Source: Ketobacter alkanivorans | Lineage (GTDB): Bacteria > Pseudomonadota > Gammaproteobacteria > Pseudomonadales > Ketobacteraceae | Length of the DNA stretch: 64,000 bases | Direction: 5' to 3' | Assembly (NCBI RefSeq): GCF_002863865.1 | Contig: NZ_CP022684.1 | Location: forward strand, 310,001-374,000 | Part shown: one piece after another, positions 20,665 through 30,467 of the stretch | Layout of the letters: each line of letters opens with the position of its first letter | Numbering within the stretch: position 1 is the stretch's first letter | Notes under the pieces: model-generated | Database searches by the model: none | What the model was told of the DNA's origin: nothing | The model's input: only the letters and a program-made list of their open reading frames with translations | Program-made: the position numbers and the translations under genes

Positions 20665-21981
20665 TTATTCAGCTTCATCCTGAGGCTGCTTTACGGCCTC
20701 TTCGTAGCTCATTTTTTGATCAGCAACAGTGGCTTGCTCTAGAATTACATCAACCACTTGATCTTCCAGCACCATCGCTTCTACTTGCTGGAGCATTTGC
20801 TCATTTTCGTAGTAATAAGCAACTACTTGCTCAGGATTCTCGTATGGCTGAGCCATCTCCTCGATAGTGCTGCGCACACGAGTGGCATCTGCCTTGATTT
20901 CCTTATCCTTGATCAGCTCACCCAGTACCAATGCCAACTTAACAGCACGGTTAGCCTGACCTTCGAATAGCTCTGCCGGTAGCATGCTCATATCGAAGTT
21001 CTGCCCGCCGCCGAATTGTTGCAGCATTTGCTGACGCTGACGGTTGATTTCAGAATCAAGCAGCGCCTTGGGCACATCGAGTTCGTTATGCTCAAGAACA
21101 CCGTCCATCACTGCTTTCTTAACACGGTTTTTAACCGCATTTTTGAGCTCGCGCTCCATGTTCTTACGGATTTCTACGCGGAACTCGTCCAGGTTGGAAT
21201 CGTCTTTCTGCGTGAAGTTTTTGATGAATTCTTCATTCACTTCAGGCAGTGAGCGCGCAGAAACGCTGTTCACGGTGATTTTAAACTGGACTGGCTGACC
21301 TTTCAGTTCTTCGGAGTGATAATCCTCGGGGAAAGTAACGTCGATTACTTTCTCGTCACCTTTTGACATGCCGACGATACCATCTTCAAAGCCTGGAATC
21401 ATGCTGCCGGAACCCAATACCAGGTCCTGGCCTTCTGCTGTGCCGCCGTCAAAGGCTACGCCTTCTTTGGTGCCTTCAAAGTTGATGTTAACCTGATCTC
21501 CATCGGCAGCAGCACGCTCGACTTCAGCAAAGCTGGCACGTTGTTCACGCAGGCGCTCGATCATGGCATCGATATCGGATTCTTCGATTTCGGCAATCGG
21601 GCGTACTACAGAGATCTTATCCAGACCTTGAACCTGCACTTCGGGGTACACTTCAAATGTCGCCACAAACTCCAGGTCATGGCCTGGCTCATCTTTGGTG
21701 CGCTCAATAGAAGGGTAACCTGCAGGATTCAGTGATTCTTTAGTGACGGCGTCATAAAAGGAGTTGCTGACAACTTCACCAATGACTTCTTCGCGAATGG
21801 ATTTGCCAAAGCGACGACGCACCTCTTTAAGAGGTACTTTGCCCGGACGGAAACCATCGATTCGAACACGCTGAGCGGCGTCCTTTAATTTCTCGTCAAC
21901 GGCAGTGTCGATTTTATCAGCTGGAACTCCAACGGTCAGTCGACGCTCAAGTCCAGAGGTGGTTTCCACAGAAACTTGCAT
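20665..21981 (-). CDS. tig: Trigger factor, ribosome-associated chaperone
   Basis: A 438-residue protein from the ATG at 21981, which has the site AAGGTGAGG upstream; a longer reading to 22068 would cross a terminator-like hairpin and is rejected. The N-terminal ribosome-binding domain contains the signature region GFRPGKVPLKEVRRRFG. The FKBP-type isomerase domain is at about 150-240 (GDQVNINFEGTKEG, GSGSMIPGFEDGIVGM). The long helical C-terminal arm domain completes the protein. It binds nascent chains at the ribosome exit. It leads the tig-clpP-clpX-lon cluster. Confidence 0.97.
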   Translation of the reverse strand: MQVSVETTSGLERRLTVGVPADKIDTAVDEKLKDAAQRVRIDGFRPGKVPLKEVRRRFGKSIREEVIGEVVSNSFYDAVTKESLNPAGYPSIERTKDEPGHDLEFVATFEVYPEVQVQGLDKISVVRPIAEIEESDIDAMIERLREQRASFAEVERAAADGDQVNINFEGTKEGVAFDGGTAEGQDLVLGSGSMIPGFEDGIVGMSKGDEKVIDVTFPEDYHSEELKGQPVQFKITVNSVSARSLPEVNEEFIKNFTQKDDSNLDEFRVEIRKNMERELKNAVKNRVKKAVMDGVLEHNELDVPKALLDSEINRQRQQMLQQFGGGQNFDMSMLPAELFEGQANRAVKLALVLGELIKDKEIKADATRVRSTIEEMAQPYENPEQVVAYYYENEQMLQQVEAMVLEDQVVDVILEQATVADQKMSYEEAVKQPQDEAE

Positions 21982-22018
21982 AGTAACCTCACCTTTCGGT
22001 TGTGTGCTCTGAAAACAA

Positions 22019-22053
22019 GAAACCGGCAATATCCGCAGGACATTACCGGTCTC
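22019..22053 (-). terminator. Terminator-like hairpin between the tRNA cluster and tig
   Basis: On the minus strand GAGACCGGTAAT and ATTGCCGGTTTC pair over 12 positions (two G-T wobbles) around an 11-nt loop, followed by TTGTTTTC. It should end the tRNA transcript, leaving tig with a short leader. Confidence 0.7.
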
Positions 22054-22099
22054 GATTTTTACCCCCAACCGATGCCGATCAAATCAGCATCCGGGAAAA

Positions 22100-22176
22100 T
22101 GGGGTGGACGATGGGGCTCGAACCCACGACCACCGGAATCACAATCCGGGGCTCTACCAACTGAGCTACGCCCACC
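22100..22176 (-). tRNA. tRNA-His (GTG)
   Basis: The cloverleaf has acceptor arms GTGGGCG and CGTCCAC and an encoded CCA. The anticodon loop TTGTGAT gives GTG. An extra G at the 5' end (22176) can pair with the discriminator C, the special feature of histidine tRNAs. Confidence 0.97.
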
Positions 22177-22235
22177 AGCAAACTTTCAATCAAACCCGAG
22201 TACTCTACCCGTTTTGACACTTCAGATGAAGAGGC

Positions 22236-22312
22236 TGGCGCGCCCGGCAGGACTCGAACCTGCAACCCTCGGCTTAGAAGGCCGATGCTCTATCCGGTTG
22301 AGCTACGAGCGC
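22236..22312 (-). tRNA. tRNA-Arg (TCT)
   Basis: A 77-nt cloverleaf with acceptor arms GCGCTCG and CGGGCGC and an encoded CCA. The anticodon loop CTTCTAA gives TCT, reading AGA/AGG arginine codons. It is the middle gene of a Pro-Arg-His cluster on the minus strand. Confidence 0.96.
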
Positions 22313-22357
22313 ATTAACTCGAGTACACTGCTAATCATCTGAATTAACTAAACTTTA

Positions 22358-22434
22358 TGGTCGGGGCAGAGGGATTCGAACCCCCGACATCCTGCTCCCA
22401 AAGCAGGCGCGCTACCAGACTGCGCTATGCCCCG
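22358..22434 (-). tRNA. tRNA-Pro (TGG)
   Basis: A 77-nt cloverleaf with acceptor arms CGGGGCA and TGCCCCG and an encoded CCA. The anticodon loop TTTGGGA gives TGG. It is the first gene of the Pro-Arg-His cluster upstream of tig. Related genomes often add a tRNA-Leu to this cluster; none is present here. Confidence 0.97.
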
Positions 22435-22643
22435 TTTCTACACCTCAACGGTGAAGAGGGCCGCATGATATACATCCCAAATGCACACGTCAAACACTTT
22501 CATAAAATTCAATGAGATCAATCCCTTGATGGCAGATCTTTACCCCATGACATCTATAATGAGACAATACCGGCCCTGAATTACCGCGGCCCACCGGCCC
22601 GCTGATTATTGACCTTTACTTGCCTGGAAACTGACTTCGAACT

Positions 22644-23498
22644 ATGACTGCGAACATCATTGACGGTACTGCCATTGCTGCCAATCTGAAAGCTGATATT
22701 AAAAGTGCCGTTGCATCGCGCATTAGCGAAGGAAAACGCGCACCTGGGCTGGCGGTGATCTTGGTGGGTGCTGATCCAGCCTCTAACGTTTATGTAAGTA
22801 AAAAACGCCAGTCTTGTGAGGAAGTGGGTTTTGTCTCCAAATCTTATGATCTACCGGCAGACACTACCCAAACAGCCCTAAACGAGCTTGTTGAAGAGCT
22901 AAATAGCGATCCTGAAATCGACGGCATACTGGTCCAGCTGCCCTTGCCGCCACACCTCGATGACAAAACCATCATCAATGCGATTCGCCCGGATAAAGAT
23001 GTTGACGGCTTTCACCCATACAATATGGGTCGCTTGGCACAACGCATTCCCCTGCTCCGACCCTGTACCCCCAAAGGGATTATGAAGCTGATCGAATCTA
23101 CCGGTGTTTCATTGTACGGCTTGGATGCGGTTATAGTTGGTGCGTCCAATATTGTGGGCCGCCCCATGGGTCTGGAGCTTTTGCTTGCAGGTTGCACTGT
23201 TACCACATGCCACAGGTTCACCAAAGACCTGAAAGCACATGTTGGCCGCGCCGATTTGTTGGTGGTTGCAGTCGGGAAATCTGAATTCCTACCGGGCGAC
23301 TGGGTAAAACCCGGTGCAATCGTAATTGATGTTGGCATTAATCGTTGCGCTGATGGCAAGCTAAGGGGTGATATTGAATTTGGAAAAGCAGCTGAGCGGG
23401 CCGCCTGGATAACCCCAGTACCTGGCGGTGTTGGGCCAATGACCGTTGCTACTCTGCTGGAAAACACGCTGATTGCTGCACGCGATCTACACCCATAA
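22644..23498 (+). CDS. folD: Bifunctional methylenetetrahydrofolate dehydrogenase / cyclohydrolase
   Basis: A 284-residue protein of standard FolD length. Family motifs are [14 protein letters not shown] (with the catalytic lysine region), [26 protein letters not shown] and the C-terminal [16 protein letters not shown]. It interconverts 5,10-methylene-, methenyl- and 10-formyl-tetrahydrofolate with NADP in one-carbon metabolism. It is divergent from the tRNA-Pro cluster with a 209-bp gap and is followed 52 bp later by ppiB. Confidence 0.97.
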   Translation: MTANIIDGTAIAANLKADIKSAVASRISEGKRAPGLAVILVGADPASNVYVSKKRQSCEEVGFVSKSYDLPADTTQTALNELVEELNSDPEIDGILVQLPLPPHLDDKTIINAIRPDKDVDGFHPYNMGRLAQRIPLLRPCTPKGIMKLIESTGVSLYGLDAVIVGASNIVGRPMGLELLLAGCTVTTCHRFTKDLKAHVGRADLLVVAVGKSEFLPGDWVKPGAIVIDVGINRCADGKLRGDIEFGKAAERAAWITPVPGGVGPMTVATLLENTLIAARDLHP

Positions 23499-23550
23499 GT
23501 TATACGACAATCTAAGTTAAACCCAAACACTCAACCGACGGGAAAGTAAA

Positions 23551-24060
23551 ATGGATGCAATTCTAGTTATTCTTCACACCAGCATGGGCGACATCAAACT
23601 TGAGCTGAACAAAGAAAAGGCTCCTGTTACCGTGGAGAACTTCGTAAATTACGTCAATGATGGCCACTACAACGATACAGTGTTTCATCGTGTTATTAAT
23701 GGTTTCATGGTTCAAGGTGGTGGCTTTGATAAAGACATGCAGCAAAAGCCCACCAATGCCCCCATTAAAAATGAAGCCAACAATGGCCTTAAAAATGAAG
23801 TGGGCACAGTGGCCATGGCGCGCACCCAGGATCCCCACTCCGCTTCGGCGCAGTTCTTTATTAACGTAAAAGATAACGACTTCTTGAACTTCTCTGGTGA
23901 AAACATGCAGGGCTGGGGATACGCGGTATTCGGTAAAGTCGTGGACGGTATGGATGTAGTTGATCAAATCAAAGCGGTAAAAACTGGCCGCCACGGTTTC
24001 CATCAAGACGTGCCAATGGAGCCCGTATTCATTGAAACGGCCGAGGTTGTTACCAAGTAA
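23551..24060 (+). CDS. ppiB: Peptidyl-prolyl cis-trans isomerase B (cytoplasmic cyclophilin)
   Basis: A 169-residue cyclophilin without signal peptide, hence cytoplasmic. The active-site region reads [15 protein letters not shown], followed by [18 protein letters not shown] and [16 protein letters not shown]. It speeds proline isomerisation during folding. A GGGAAAG ribosome site precedes the ATG. The gene is followed 2 bp later by lpxH, so the two are co-translated, as in Pseudomonas and E. coli relatives. Confidence 0.96.
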   Translation: MDAILVILHTSMGDIKLELNKEKAPVTVENFVNYVNDGHYNDTVFHRVINGFMVQGGGFDKDMQQKPTNAPIKNEANNGLKNEVGTVAMARTQDPHSASAQFFINVKDNDFLNFSGENMQGWGYAVFGKVVDGMDVVDQIKAVKTGRHGFHQDVPMEPVFIETAEVVTK

Positions 24061-24062
24061 CC

Positions 24063-24803
24063 ATGCAGACACCTATGCAGACCTTGCTTGTATCAGACCT
24101 GCATTTGGAAGATAACCGCCCGGACATCACCCGGGCGTTTTTTCATCTTCTGGATCAATTTGAGGGAAAGGTCGCTCGCCTTTTTATTCTCGGTGACTTC
24201 TTTGAAATATGGCTTGGCGATGACGTGCTCACTAAAACCGCGCAACAGGTTGCCCAACGGTTACAGAGTTTCTCTGCGTCCGGCACTGAAGTGTTTATCA
24301 TGCATGGCAACAGGGACTTTCTGATTGGAAGTCACTACGCTGCCAGCTGCGGCGCGAGCCTATTAGCAGACCCTGCGACACTGAACATCGCTGGCCGCCC
24401 TTGCCTTCTCATGCATGGTGATACGCTGTGCATTGATGATACAGAGTACATGAACTTCAGGAAAATGGTCCGCAACCCCGCTTGGCAGGCCGCTTTTCTA
24501 GGAAAAACTGTTGCCGAACGCATTGCATTCGGCAGGCAGGCACGAAGCCAAAGCCAGCAAGACACTAAAAACAAAAGCTATGAAATCCTGGATGTGAATC
24601 AGGATGAAGTGGTTCGGATTTGCTCCGAAAGCAATGTGCCGCTACTCATTCACGGCCACACCCACCGACCCGCCCGACATAAAGTTGAAACGGATAATGG
24701 ATCTTGCGAACGCATCGTGCTTGGCGATTGGCATGAAAAAGGCTGGTATATTTTGGCAGGTGAGCACAGCCTTGAATTGATTGACTTTGAATTCCCACAA
24801 TAG
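24063..24803 (+). CDS. lpxH: UDP-2,3-diacylglucosamine hydrolase (lipid A synthesis)
   Basis: A 246-residue calcineurin-like phosphoesterase. All metal motifs are present: VSDLHLEDNRPD, LGDFFEIWLGDD, MHGNRDFLIG, CLLMHGDTLC and HGHTHRPARH. It hydrolyses UDP-diacylglucosamine to lipid X at the inner membrane, the fourth step of lipid A synthesis. The first ATG (24063) is used; an ATG four codons later is also possible. It immediately follows ppiB. Confidence 0.96.
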   Translation: MQTPMQTLLVSDLHLEDNRPDITRAFFHLLDQFEGKVARLFILGDFFEIWLGDDVLTKTAQQVAQRLQSFSASGTEVFIMHGNRDFLIGSHYAASCGASLLADPATLNIAGRPCLLMHGDTLCIDDTEYMNFRKMVRNPAWQAAFLGKTVAERIAFGRQARSQSQQDTKNKSYEILDVNQDEVVRICSESNVPLLIHGHTHRPARHKVETDNGSCERIVLGDWHEKGWYILAGEHSLELIDFEFPQ

Positions 24804-24828
24804 AGGTCTGCAATCGGTTGCCGTCAGA

Positions 24829-25455
24829 TCATGAGCCGATTGCAGGCACGCCACTATGAAAACGGAATTCAGTGTCATCCGACTCGATCAGGTCTTTTTC
24901 GATATCTCTGAACTCGTGGACTCTCTGGTCGATCGACTCATGCGCGTATTCTTTTGCCAAATTCAAGTAGTCTTCAAAGTGGCGGCTTTCTGATTTGAGC
25001 AGGAACTGATAATACTTGCCGATATCCTGAGTGTCAGGGTTCTCGATCAGATAGGGTGCCAACGCCTCAAAGCGCTCACAGGAGCGGGCCTCTATAAAGG
25101 CACCGATGATCAAAGTATCCACTAGCTTTTCAGGTTCGGTATGACGAATGTGTTTACGCAGCCCCATGGCATAGCGGGCGGGCGTCATGTGATCGTATTG
25201 AACACCATGCTTTGTCATCAGTTCTAACACTTGCTCAAAATGAAGCAGCTCTTCTCGGGCCAGTTGAGACAATTTAGTAAGCAAATTGCTACGATCAACG
25301 TATCTAAACAGCAGATTGAGGGCTGTGGACGCGGCTTTTTTCTCACAATGAGCATGATCAATCAAAAGTGTTGGCAAGTTCTCCAGAGCAACTTCAATCC
25401 AGCGTTTGGGGGTTGCGCACCCCAGAAATGTGCGGACTTCACTCATCTCAGCCAT
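24829..25455 (-). CDS. miaE: tRNA-(ms2io6A37) hydroxylase
   Basis: A 208-residue helical non-haem diiron enzyme. Ligand-type motifs are DHAHCEKKAAS, REELLHFEQVLEL, ARSCERFEAL and SESRHFEDYLNLA, spaced as in MiaE. It hydroxylates the isopentenyl group of 2-methylthio-isopentenyl-adenosine at tRNA position 37, using oxygen. It is convergent with lpxH (25-bp gap) and divergent from the acyltransferase. Confidence 0.92.
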   Translation of the reverse strand: MAEMSEVRTFLGCATPKRWIEVALENLPTLLIDHAHCEKKAASTALNLLFRYVDRSNLLTKLSQLAREELLHFEQVLELMTKHGVQYDHMTPARYAMGLRKHIRHTEPEKLVDTLIIGAFIEARSCERFEALAPYLIENPDTQDIGKYYQFLLKSESRHFEDYLNLAKEYAHESIDQRVHEFRDIEKDLIESDDTEFRFHSGVPAIGS

Positions 25456-25532
25456 TTTACCGTACCTGATTTCATTATTGAGCGCAGGATTATACGGATA
25501 CCATAGAGCGAAATCGATTTTTATCCTATTCT

Positions 25533-26474
25533 ATGACCCTTCGAATTCTAGTGGGGTTAATCACCACGGTGAGCAAGCAAGTAGAAGACCAAGACATTAA
25601 AGGGTCTGTATTAGTATTTTTTGTGAAGTTGATCGGTTGGTTGCCCTTACCTGTCGCCGGGAGCTTAGGACACATCCTGGGCCATTTGGTGTGGATGTTT
25701 GCCGCCACACCAAAGAAAGTCACCTTAAAGAATTTGGAACTATGCTATCCAGACCTTAGCGAGCATGAACGCAGAAAACTGGGCAAGGCCTCCATGCTCG
25801 AAACCATCCGTACCGCGTTTGAAGTTGCTACTGCGTGGAACCAACCACCCGAAAAACTGCTCAAACTGATTACCCATGCCTGCGGTGAAGAGCTGTTGAA
25901 TGAAGCGCTTGAGCAAAAGAAGGGCATTGTGTTCATAGTGCCCCATTTCGGCAACTGGGAGCTGGCAAATTATTACATGGCCAGCAAATGTCGCCTGTTG
26001 GCCATGTACAAACCCGCAGAGTCCGCCGCCCTGGATAAAATGATCTATAAGGCGCGCTCGCAGAACACGCAAATGGTTGCTGCCGACCGGCGTGGTGTAG
26101 TGGCCCTGTATCGGGCGCTCCCCTCCGGTATGGCCACAGGTGTGTTGCCAGACCAGGAGCCCACGGTTAAAAGTGGTGTGTGGGTGCCCTTTTTCGGCGT
26201 CACAGCACTGACCCCCAGGCTGGTTAGCAAAATCACTAACGACACCAATTCAATCGCCATTGGCTTCGGTTGTCAGCGTAACCCTGACGGCAAATCCTTC
26301 CATGTTTTCTACGAGCCAGTGGATGCTGATTTCTACAGTGATGACATTATGGTGTCCGCCGCCGCCATGAATCGTTGCGTAGAAAGAATAATCAATCGCG
26401 ACCCCAAGCAGTATCAATGGGAATACAAACGCTTCAAACGACGCCCAAACAGAGAGCCAGGTTTCTACAAGTGA
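25533..26474 (+). CDS. Lauroyl/myristoyl acyltransferase family protein (LpxL/HtrB-like)
   Basis: A 313-residue inner-membrane-associated protein of the LpxL/LpxM/LpxP family. The catalytic HX4E motif is HFGNWE in VPHFGNWELANYYMASK; an N-terminal hydrophobic segment (KLIGWLPLPVAGSLGHILGH) anchors it. The family adds secondary acyl chains to lipid A using acyl-ACP. Which chain it adds cannot be told from sequence, so no lpx letter is assigned. Other possible targets in such families are ornithine lipids or glycolipids. It stands alone, divergent from miaE. Confidence 0.85.
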   Translation: MTLRILVGLITTVSKQVEDQDIKGSVLVFFVKLIGWLPLPVAGSLGHILGHLVWMFAATPKKVTLKNLELCYPDLSEHERRKLGKASMLETIRTAFEVATAWNQPPEKLLKLITHACGEELLNEALEQKKGIVFIVPHFGNWELANYYMASKCRLLAMYKPAESAALDKMIYKARSQNTQMVAADRRGVVALYRALPSGMATGVLPDQEPTVKSGVWVPFFGVTALTPRLVSKITNDTNSIAIGFGCQRNPDGKSFHVFYEPVDADFYSDDIMVSAAAMNRCVERIINRDPKQYQWEYKRFKRRPNREPGFYK

Positions 26475-26564
26475 CTATCCGGTCATATGCTATTTTGGCT
26501 TCATCTGCCTTTATATCAATAGGTTATGTGTAAAACCTCAAGTGAAGACGAAAGTATAGGCTGC

Positions 26565-26592
26565 TGTAAACTGATTTGAAGTTTGATATAAT
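26565..26592 (+). promoter_or_regulatory. Probable sigma-70 promoter of acnB
   Basis: A perfect TATAAT at 26587-26592 has TGTAAA at 26565-26570 as a weak -35 box, spacing 16 bp. It lies 113 bp upstream of the acnB start. No operator is evident. Confidence 0.5.
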
Positions 26593-26704
26593 GCGCGCGC
26601 AAAATTTTCGGTATCGAAGGCCCACCTATTATCCATGTGGGTTTACGCTGGCTGGCAATATCCAGCCCAACGCAATCGAAGTCACACTGTAGAGAGGTCA
26701 TACC

Positions 26705-29308
26705 GTGCTCGAAGCTTATCGTAATCATGTTGAAGAACGCGCCGCCCAAGGCATCCCACCGAAGCCATTGGACGAGAAGCAAACCGCCGAACTGGTGGAA
26801 TTGCTAAAAAACCCACCTGCCGGAGAAGAAGATTTTCTAGTAGAGCTTTTGACCTATCGTGTTCCTGCTGGTGTTGACCAAGCAGCCTACGTTAAAGCCG
26901 GTTTCCTGACAGCAGTCGCCAAAGGTGAGGCTACCTCCCCTCTAATAGACAAAAAGAAAGCAACTGAGTTGCTGGGTACGATGCTGGGCGGTTATAACGT
27001 TGAACCGCTGATTAGCCTGCTGGATGACGCCGAAGTGGGCGATATTGCGGTTGCTGCGCTCTCCAAAACACTGCTGGTGTTTGATACGTTCCACGATGTT
27101 GTAGAGAAGTCCAAAGCCAGCGCCAATGCCAAGAAAGTATTAGAATCCTGGGCGAATGGCGAGTGGTTCACCAGCAAACCTGAACTGCCCGAAAAGCTCA
27201 CTATTACTGTATTCAAAGTGACTGGCGAAACCAATACTGATGACCTCTCACCTGCTCAGGACGCTTGGTCTCGCCCTGACATTCCACTGCATGCTAACGC
27301 CATGCTGAAGAACGAGCGCGACGGCATCACCCCTGAAAAGCCCGGTGAAATCGGCCCAATCAGTCAAATTGAAGCACTGAAAGCCAAAGGCCACACGGTT
27401 GCCTACGTCGGTGACGTTGTGGGTACGGGATCTTCCCGCAAGTCTGCAACCAACTCTGTATTGTGGTTCACCGGTGACGACATCCCGTTTGTTCCAAACA
27501 AGCGTCAAGGCGGTATTTGTATCGGTAGCAAAATTGCACCTATCTTCTTCAACACCATGGAAGATGCCGGAGCACTGCCGTTTGAAGCAGACGTCTCCAA
27601 CCTGAACATGGGTGATGTTGTTGATATCTACACCTATGAAGGCAAGATCAAAAAGCATGGTACTGATGAAGTCATATCTGAGTTTGAACTGAAATCAGAC
27701 GTACTGTTGGACGAGGTACGTGCTGGCGGCCGTATCAACCTGATCATTGGTCGTGGGCTTACCAACCGTGCTCGCGAAGCGCTGGGCATGGGCGCGACTG
27801 ACTTGTTCCGCTCTCCGGTTGCCGTAGCCGATTCCAGCAAAGGTTTCACTCTGGCACAGAAAATGGTTGGCAAAGCCTGTGGCGTGGATGGTGTTCGCCC
27901 TGGTCAATACTGCGAACCACGCATGACCACTGTTGGATCTCAGGATACCACCGGCCCCATGACTCGAGATGAGCTGAAAGATTTGGCGTGCCTTGGCTTT
28001 TCTGCCGATCTCACCATGCAGTCTTTCTGTCACACCGCCGCTTATCCCAAGCCTGTTGACGTTGAAATGCAACACACCCTGCCCGACTTTATTATGAATC
28101 GCGGTGGTGTTTCCCTGCGCCCTGGCGACGGCATCATTCACAGCTGGCTCAACCGTATGCTACTGCCTGACACCGTAGGAACCGGTGGTGATTCACACAC
28201 CCGTTTCCCCATCGGTATTTCGTTCCCTGCTGGTTCTGGTCTGGTAGCGTTCGCAGCGGCCACCGGTGTTATGCCGTTGGATATGCCTGAGTCTGTGCTG
28301 GTACGCTTTACCGGTACCCGTCAGCCTGGCATCACCCTGCGCGATCTGGTACATGCGATTCCTTTGTATGCGATCAAAGATGGCCTGCTGACTGTTGAGA
28401 AGAAAGGCAAAAAGAACATCTTCTCTGGCCGCGTTCTGGAAATCGAAGGTTTGGAAGATCTGACCGTTGAGCAAGCATTTGAATTGTCGGATGCGTCTGC
28501 AGAACGTTCTGCTGCTGGTTGTACCATCACGCTGTCCGAAGACTCCGTTGCAGAGTACCTGAAATCCAACATCACTCTGTTGAAGTGGATGATTTCCAAT
28601 GGCTACGGCGCAGCCCGCACACTGGAACGTCGTATTCGCGGTATGGAAGAGTGGCTGGCTAACCCAAGCCTGATGCGTGCTGACGCAGATGCTGAGTACA
28701 ACTCAGTTATCGAAATCAACATGGACGAAATAAAAGAACCTATCCTGTGCTGCCCTAACGATCCAGACGATGCTAAAACCCTGTCTGACGTTGCTGGTGA
28801 CAAGATTGATGAAGTATTTATCGGTTCGTGCATGACCAACATTGGTCACTTCCGTGCTGCCGGTAAACTATTAGAGAAGATTCCCAGTGGCTCCCTGAGC
28901 ACTCGTCTATGGTTGGCTCCGCCTACCAAGATGGATGAGCATCAGCTGATGGAAGAAGGTTACTACAATATTTTCGGCCGTGCCGGAGCACGAACCGAAA
29001 TGCCAGGATGCTCGCTGTGCATGGGTAACCAAGCCCGCGTTGCACCTAACACCACTGTAGTGTCCACCTCTACCCGTAACTTCCCTAACCGCTTGGGGCA
29101 GGGTTCAAACGTGTATCTGGGTTCTGCTGAATTGGCGTCTGTTGCTGCAGTGCTGGGCAAGTTGCCTACTGCTGAAGAGTACATGGTTTACGCGAAAGAT
29201 ATCGACAGCATGGCTGCAGATATCTACCGCTACATGAACTTCGACAAAATGCCAGAGTATCAGGAAGTAGCTGATAAAGTGAAAATCCCGATGGCACAAG
29301 AAGGTTAA
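26705..29308 (+). CDS. acnB: Aconitate hydratase B
   Basis: An 867-residue protein, the usual AcnB length, starting with GTG after AGAGAGG. It begins with the HEAT-like AcnB domain ([20 protein letters not shown]), then the swivel domain, in the B-type domain order. Iron-sulfur cluster ligands are seen in [13 protein letters not shown] and [10 protein letters not shown]. It isomerises citrate to isocitrate in the TCA cycle and, in relatives, also binds mRNA when iron is low. It is monocistronic with its own promoter and a strong terminator. Confidence 0.98.
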   Translation: MLEAYRNHVEERAAQGIPPKPLDEKQTAELVELLKNPPAGEEDFLVELLTYRVPAGVDQAAYVKAGFLTAVAKGEATSPLIDKKKATELLGTMLGGYNVEPLISLLDDAEVGDIAVAALSKTLLVFDTFHDVVEKSKASANAKKVLESWANGEWFTSKPELPEKLTITVFKVTGETNTDDLSPAQDAWSRPDIPLHANAMLKNERDGITPEKPGEIGPISQIEALKAKGHTVAYVGDVVGTGSSRKSATNSVLWFTGDDIPFVPNKRQGGICIGSKIAPIFFNTMEDAGALPFEADVSNLNMGDVVDIYTYEGKIKKHGTDEVISEFELKSDVLLDEVRAGGRINLIIGRGLTNRAREALGMGATDLFRSPVAVADSSKGFTLAQKMVGKACGVDGVRPGQYCEPRMTTVGSQDTTGPMTRDELKDLACLGFSADLTMQSFCHTAAYPKPVDVEMQHTLPDFIMNRGGVSLRPGDGIIHSWLNRMLLPDTVGTGGDSHTRFPIGISFPAGSGLVAFAAATGVMPLDMPESVLVRFTGTRQPGITLRDLVHAIPLYAIKDGLLTVEKKGKKNIFSGRVLEIEGLEDLTVEQAFELSDASAERSAAGCTITLSEDSVAEYLKSNITLLKWMISNGYGAARTLERRIRGMEEWLANPSLMRADADAEYNSVIEINMDEIKEPILCCPNDPDDAKTLSDVAGDKIDEVFIGSCMTNIGHFRAAGKLLEKIPSGSLSTRLWLAPPTKMDEHQLMEEGYYNIFGRAGARTEMPGCSLCMGNQARVAPNTTVVSTSTRNFPNRLGQGSNVYLGSAELASVAAVLGKLPTAEEYMVYAKDIDSMAADIYRYMNFDKMPEYQEVADKVKIPMAQEG

Positions 29309-29327
29309 ACAGCGGTAAAGCCTTAAC

Positions 29328-29363
29328 CCACAAAAAAGCCTCGCATTGCGAGGCTTTTTTGTG
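29328..29363. terminator. Strong intrinsic terminator after acnB
   Basis: CACAAAAAAGCCTCGCA and TGCGAGGCTTTTTTGTG form a perfect long stem with a very small loop, 20 bp after the acnB stop. It is symmetric and may also stop minus-strand transcripts arriving from the GFA gene. Confidence 0.93.
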
Positions 29364-29405
29364 GGTATTAATGAGGCGCTCAAACTGCATATGCCGAATC
29401 AAATA

Positions 29406-29810
29406 CTACCCATTGTCTGGAGCACCTTCGGCGTATGTTTTGACACCTTCAGGCATGACTTCCCACGCTGCCTTAGAACCAACAAATATGTGATAACCGA
29501 TCTCAACGTGAGGGTCGCCGTTGACACAACCCAGCGTAACCCCATGAATCAAACCATTGAACGTACCGCAAAGAGTGGAACCGCACTTACTGCAAAACTG
29601 CAGACCAAACGATTGCTGAGATGAATAGCTGGTAAGCAAGTCAGCCCCTTGAAGCCATTTGAATTCATTATGGTCTACCAGGGCATAAGCCGACGCTTGA
29701 GAGCTAAATGTTTTGCGACAACGGGAGCAGTGACATGATCTGGCATCCTTTAGAGCGCCACTTATCTCATACTTTATACTTCCACAGAAGCATTCACCGG
29801 TTATAGACAT
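29406..29810 (-). CDS. GFA-family (glutathione-dependent formaldehyde-activating-like) protein
   Basis: A 134-residue zinc-binding protein. The family cysteines are visible in order: ECFCGSIKYEI, CHCSRCRKTF and FCSKCGSTLCG, giving the two zinc sites. The family contains S-hydroxymethylglutathione synthase, but most members are of unknown reaction, so only the family is assigned. It lies downstream of the putative envelope operon on the same strand, with a 42-bp gap to the next gene; co-transcription is possible but functional linkage is not implied. Confidence 0.85.
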   Translation of the reverse strand: MSITGECFCGSIKYEISGALKDARSCHCSRCRKTFSSQASAYALVDHNEFKWLQGADLLTSYSSQQSFGLQFCSKCGSTLCGTFNGLIHGVTLGCVNGDPHVEIGYHIFVGSKAAWEVMPEGVKTYAEGAPDNG

Positions 29811-29852
29811 AGCTCTCCCAACCCTGATAAATCAATTTCAAGTAGAGACACC

Positions 29853-30467
29853 TTAAAATTGGTGCAGAATACCCACAGACAACCCATAACTCGTAACATC
29901 GAATGGCCGGCTGCTTGATGACAAGAAATCTTTACGAGATTTATATAAAAATTCCGCCAGCAAAGAAAAATCTGATCTTAATCTAAACTCGCCACCCAAC
30001 CCGGCATAGAAACCATAACCACGGTCGTCGGCTGAGTCCGTCCCTGATGGCTTTAAATCATAGAAGCCCTCTTCGATTTCAACCTCCATGGAATATGCTA
30101 ATCCGCCACCTCTAACGTAAGCCGATATATGAGGCTGAATATCGAACCGATATGCACCACCGAACAGCAAATCCAGGCTGTTTATCGTTAACTGGTAAGA
30201 TCCAGTGTTGTCTTCAACCACATCTGTTTGGGAATCATTGATGCCAGTCAAGGCAACCTCCAGAGACAGGTTGTTTTCCAGTTGCAAGCGCAACCCAGCT
30301 TCAAGAGTCAAAGATCCATCAAAGTCGGCCGATGATACATCGACCCAATCAAAGCCAAGCTTTCCAAACCCACTAACAACTTGACCTTCTGATGATTCGG
30401 CTAGCGCAGTACCGCTCCAGCATGCCATCAATAAAGCGGCACAATATAGTTTGAACATCTGATTCAT
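29853..30467 (-). CDS. Small outer-membrane beta-barrel protein
   Basis: A 204-residue protein with a signal peptide cleaved near GTALA-ES. The mature part has alternating hydrophobic/polar strands (SLTLEAGLRLQLENNLSLEV, YGFYAGLGGEFRLRSDFSL) and ends in phenylalanine (GILHQF), the usual outer-membrane beta signal. The size suits an eight-stranded OmpA/OprG-like barrel. Its start overlaps the stop of the upstream lipoprotein gene (ATGA), so the two are coupled. It may act with the lipoprotein in the envelope; the specific role is unknown. Confidence 0.75.
   Translation of the reverse strand: MNQMFKLYCAALLMACWSGTALAESSEGQVVSGFGKLGFDWVDVSSADFDGSLTLEAGLRLQLENNLSLEVALTGINDSQTDVVEDNTGSYQLTINSLDLLFGGAYRFDIQPHISAYVRGGGLAYSMEVEIEEGFYDLKPSGTDSADDRGYGFYAGLGGEFRLRSDFSLLAEFLYKSRKDFLSSSSRPFDVTSYGLSVGILHQF

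Noticed and set aside
21982-22068. N-terminal extension of trigger factor
   Set aside because: The extension would be translated through a terminator-like hairpin, and the ATG at 21981 has a good ribosome site and the standard family start.
22525-22560. Sigma-32 promoter before folD
   Set aside because: CTTGAT and CCCCAT are present but only 12 bp apart, and a TATAAT lies just downstream; folD is not a typical heat-shock gene. Kept only as a weak possibility.
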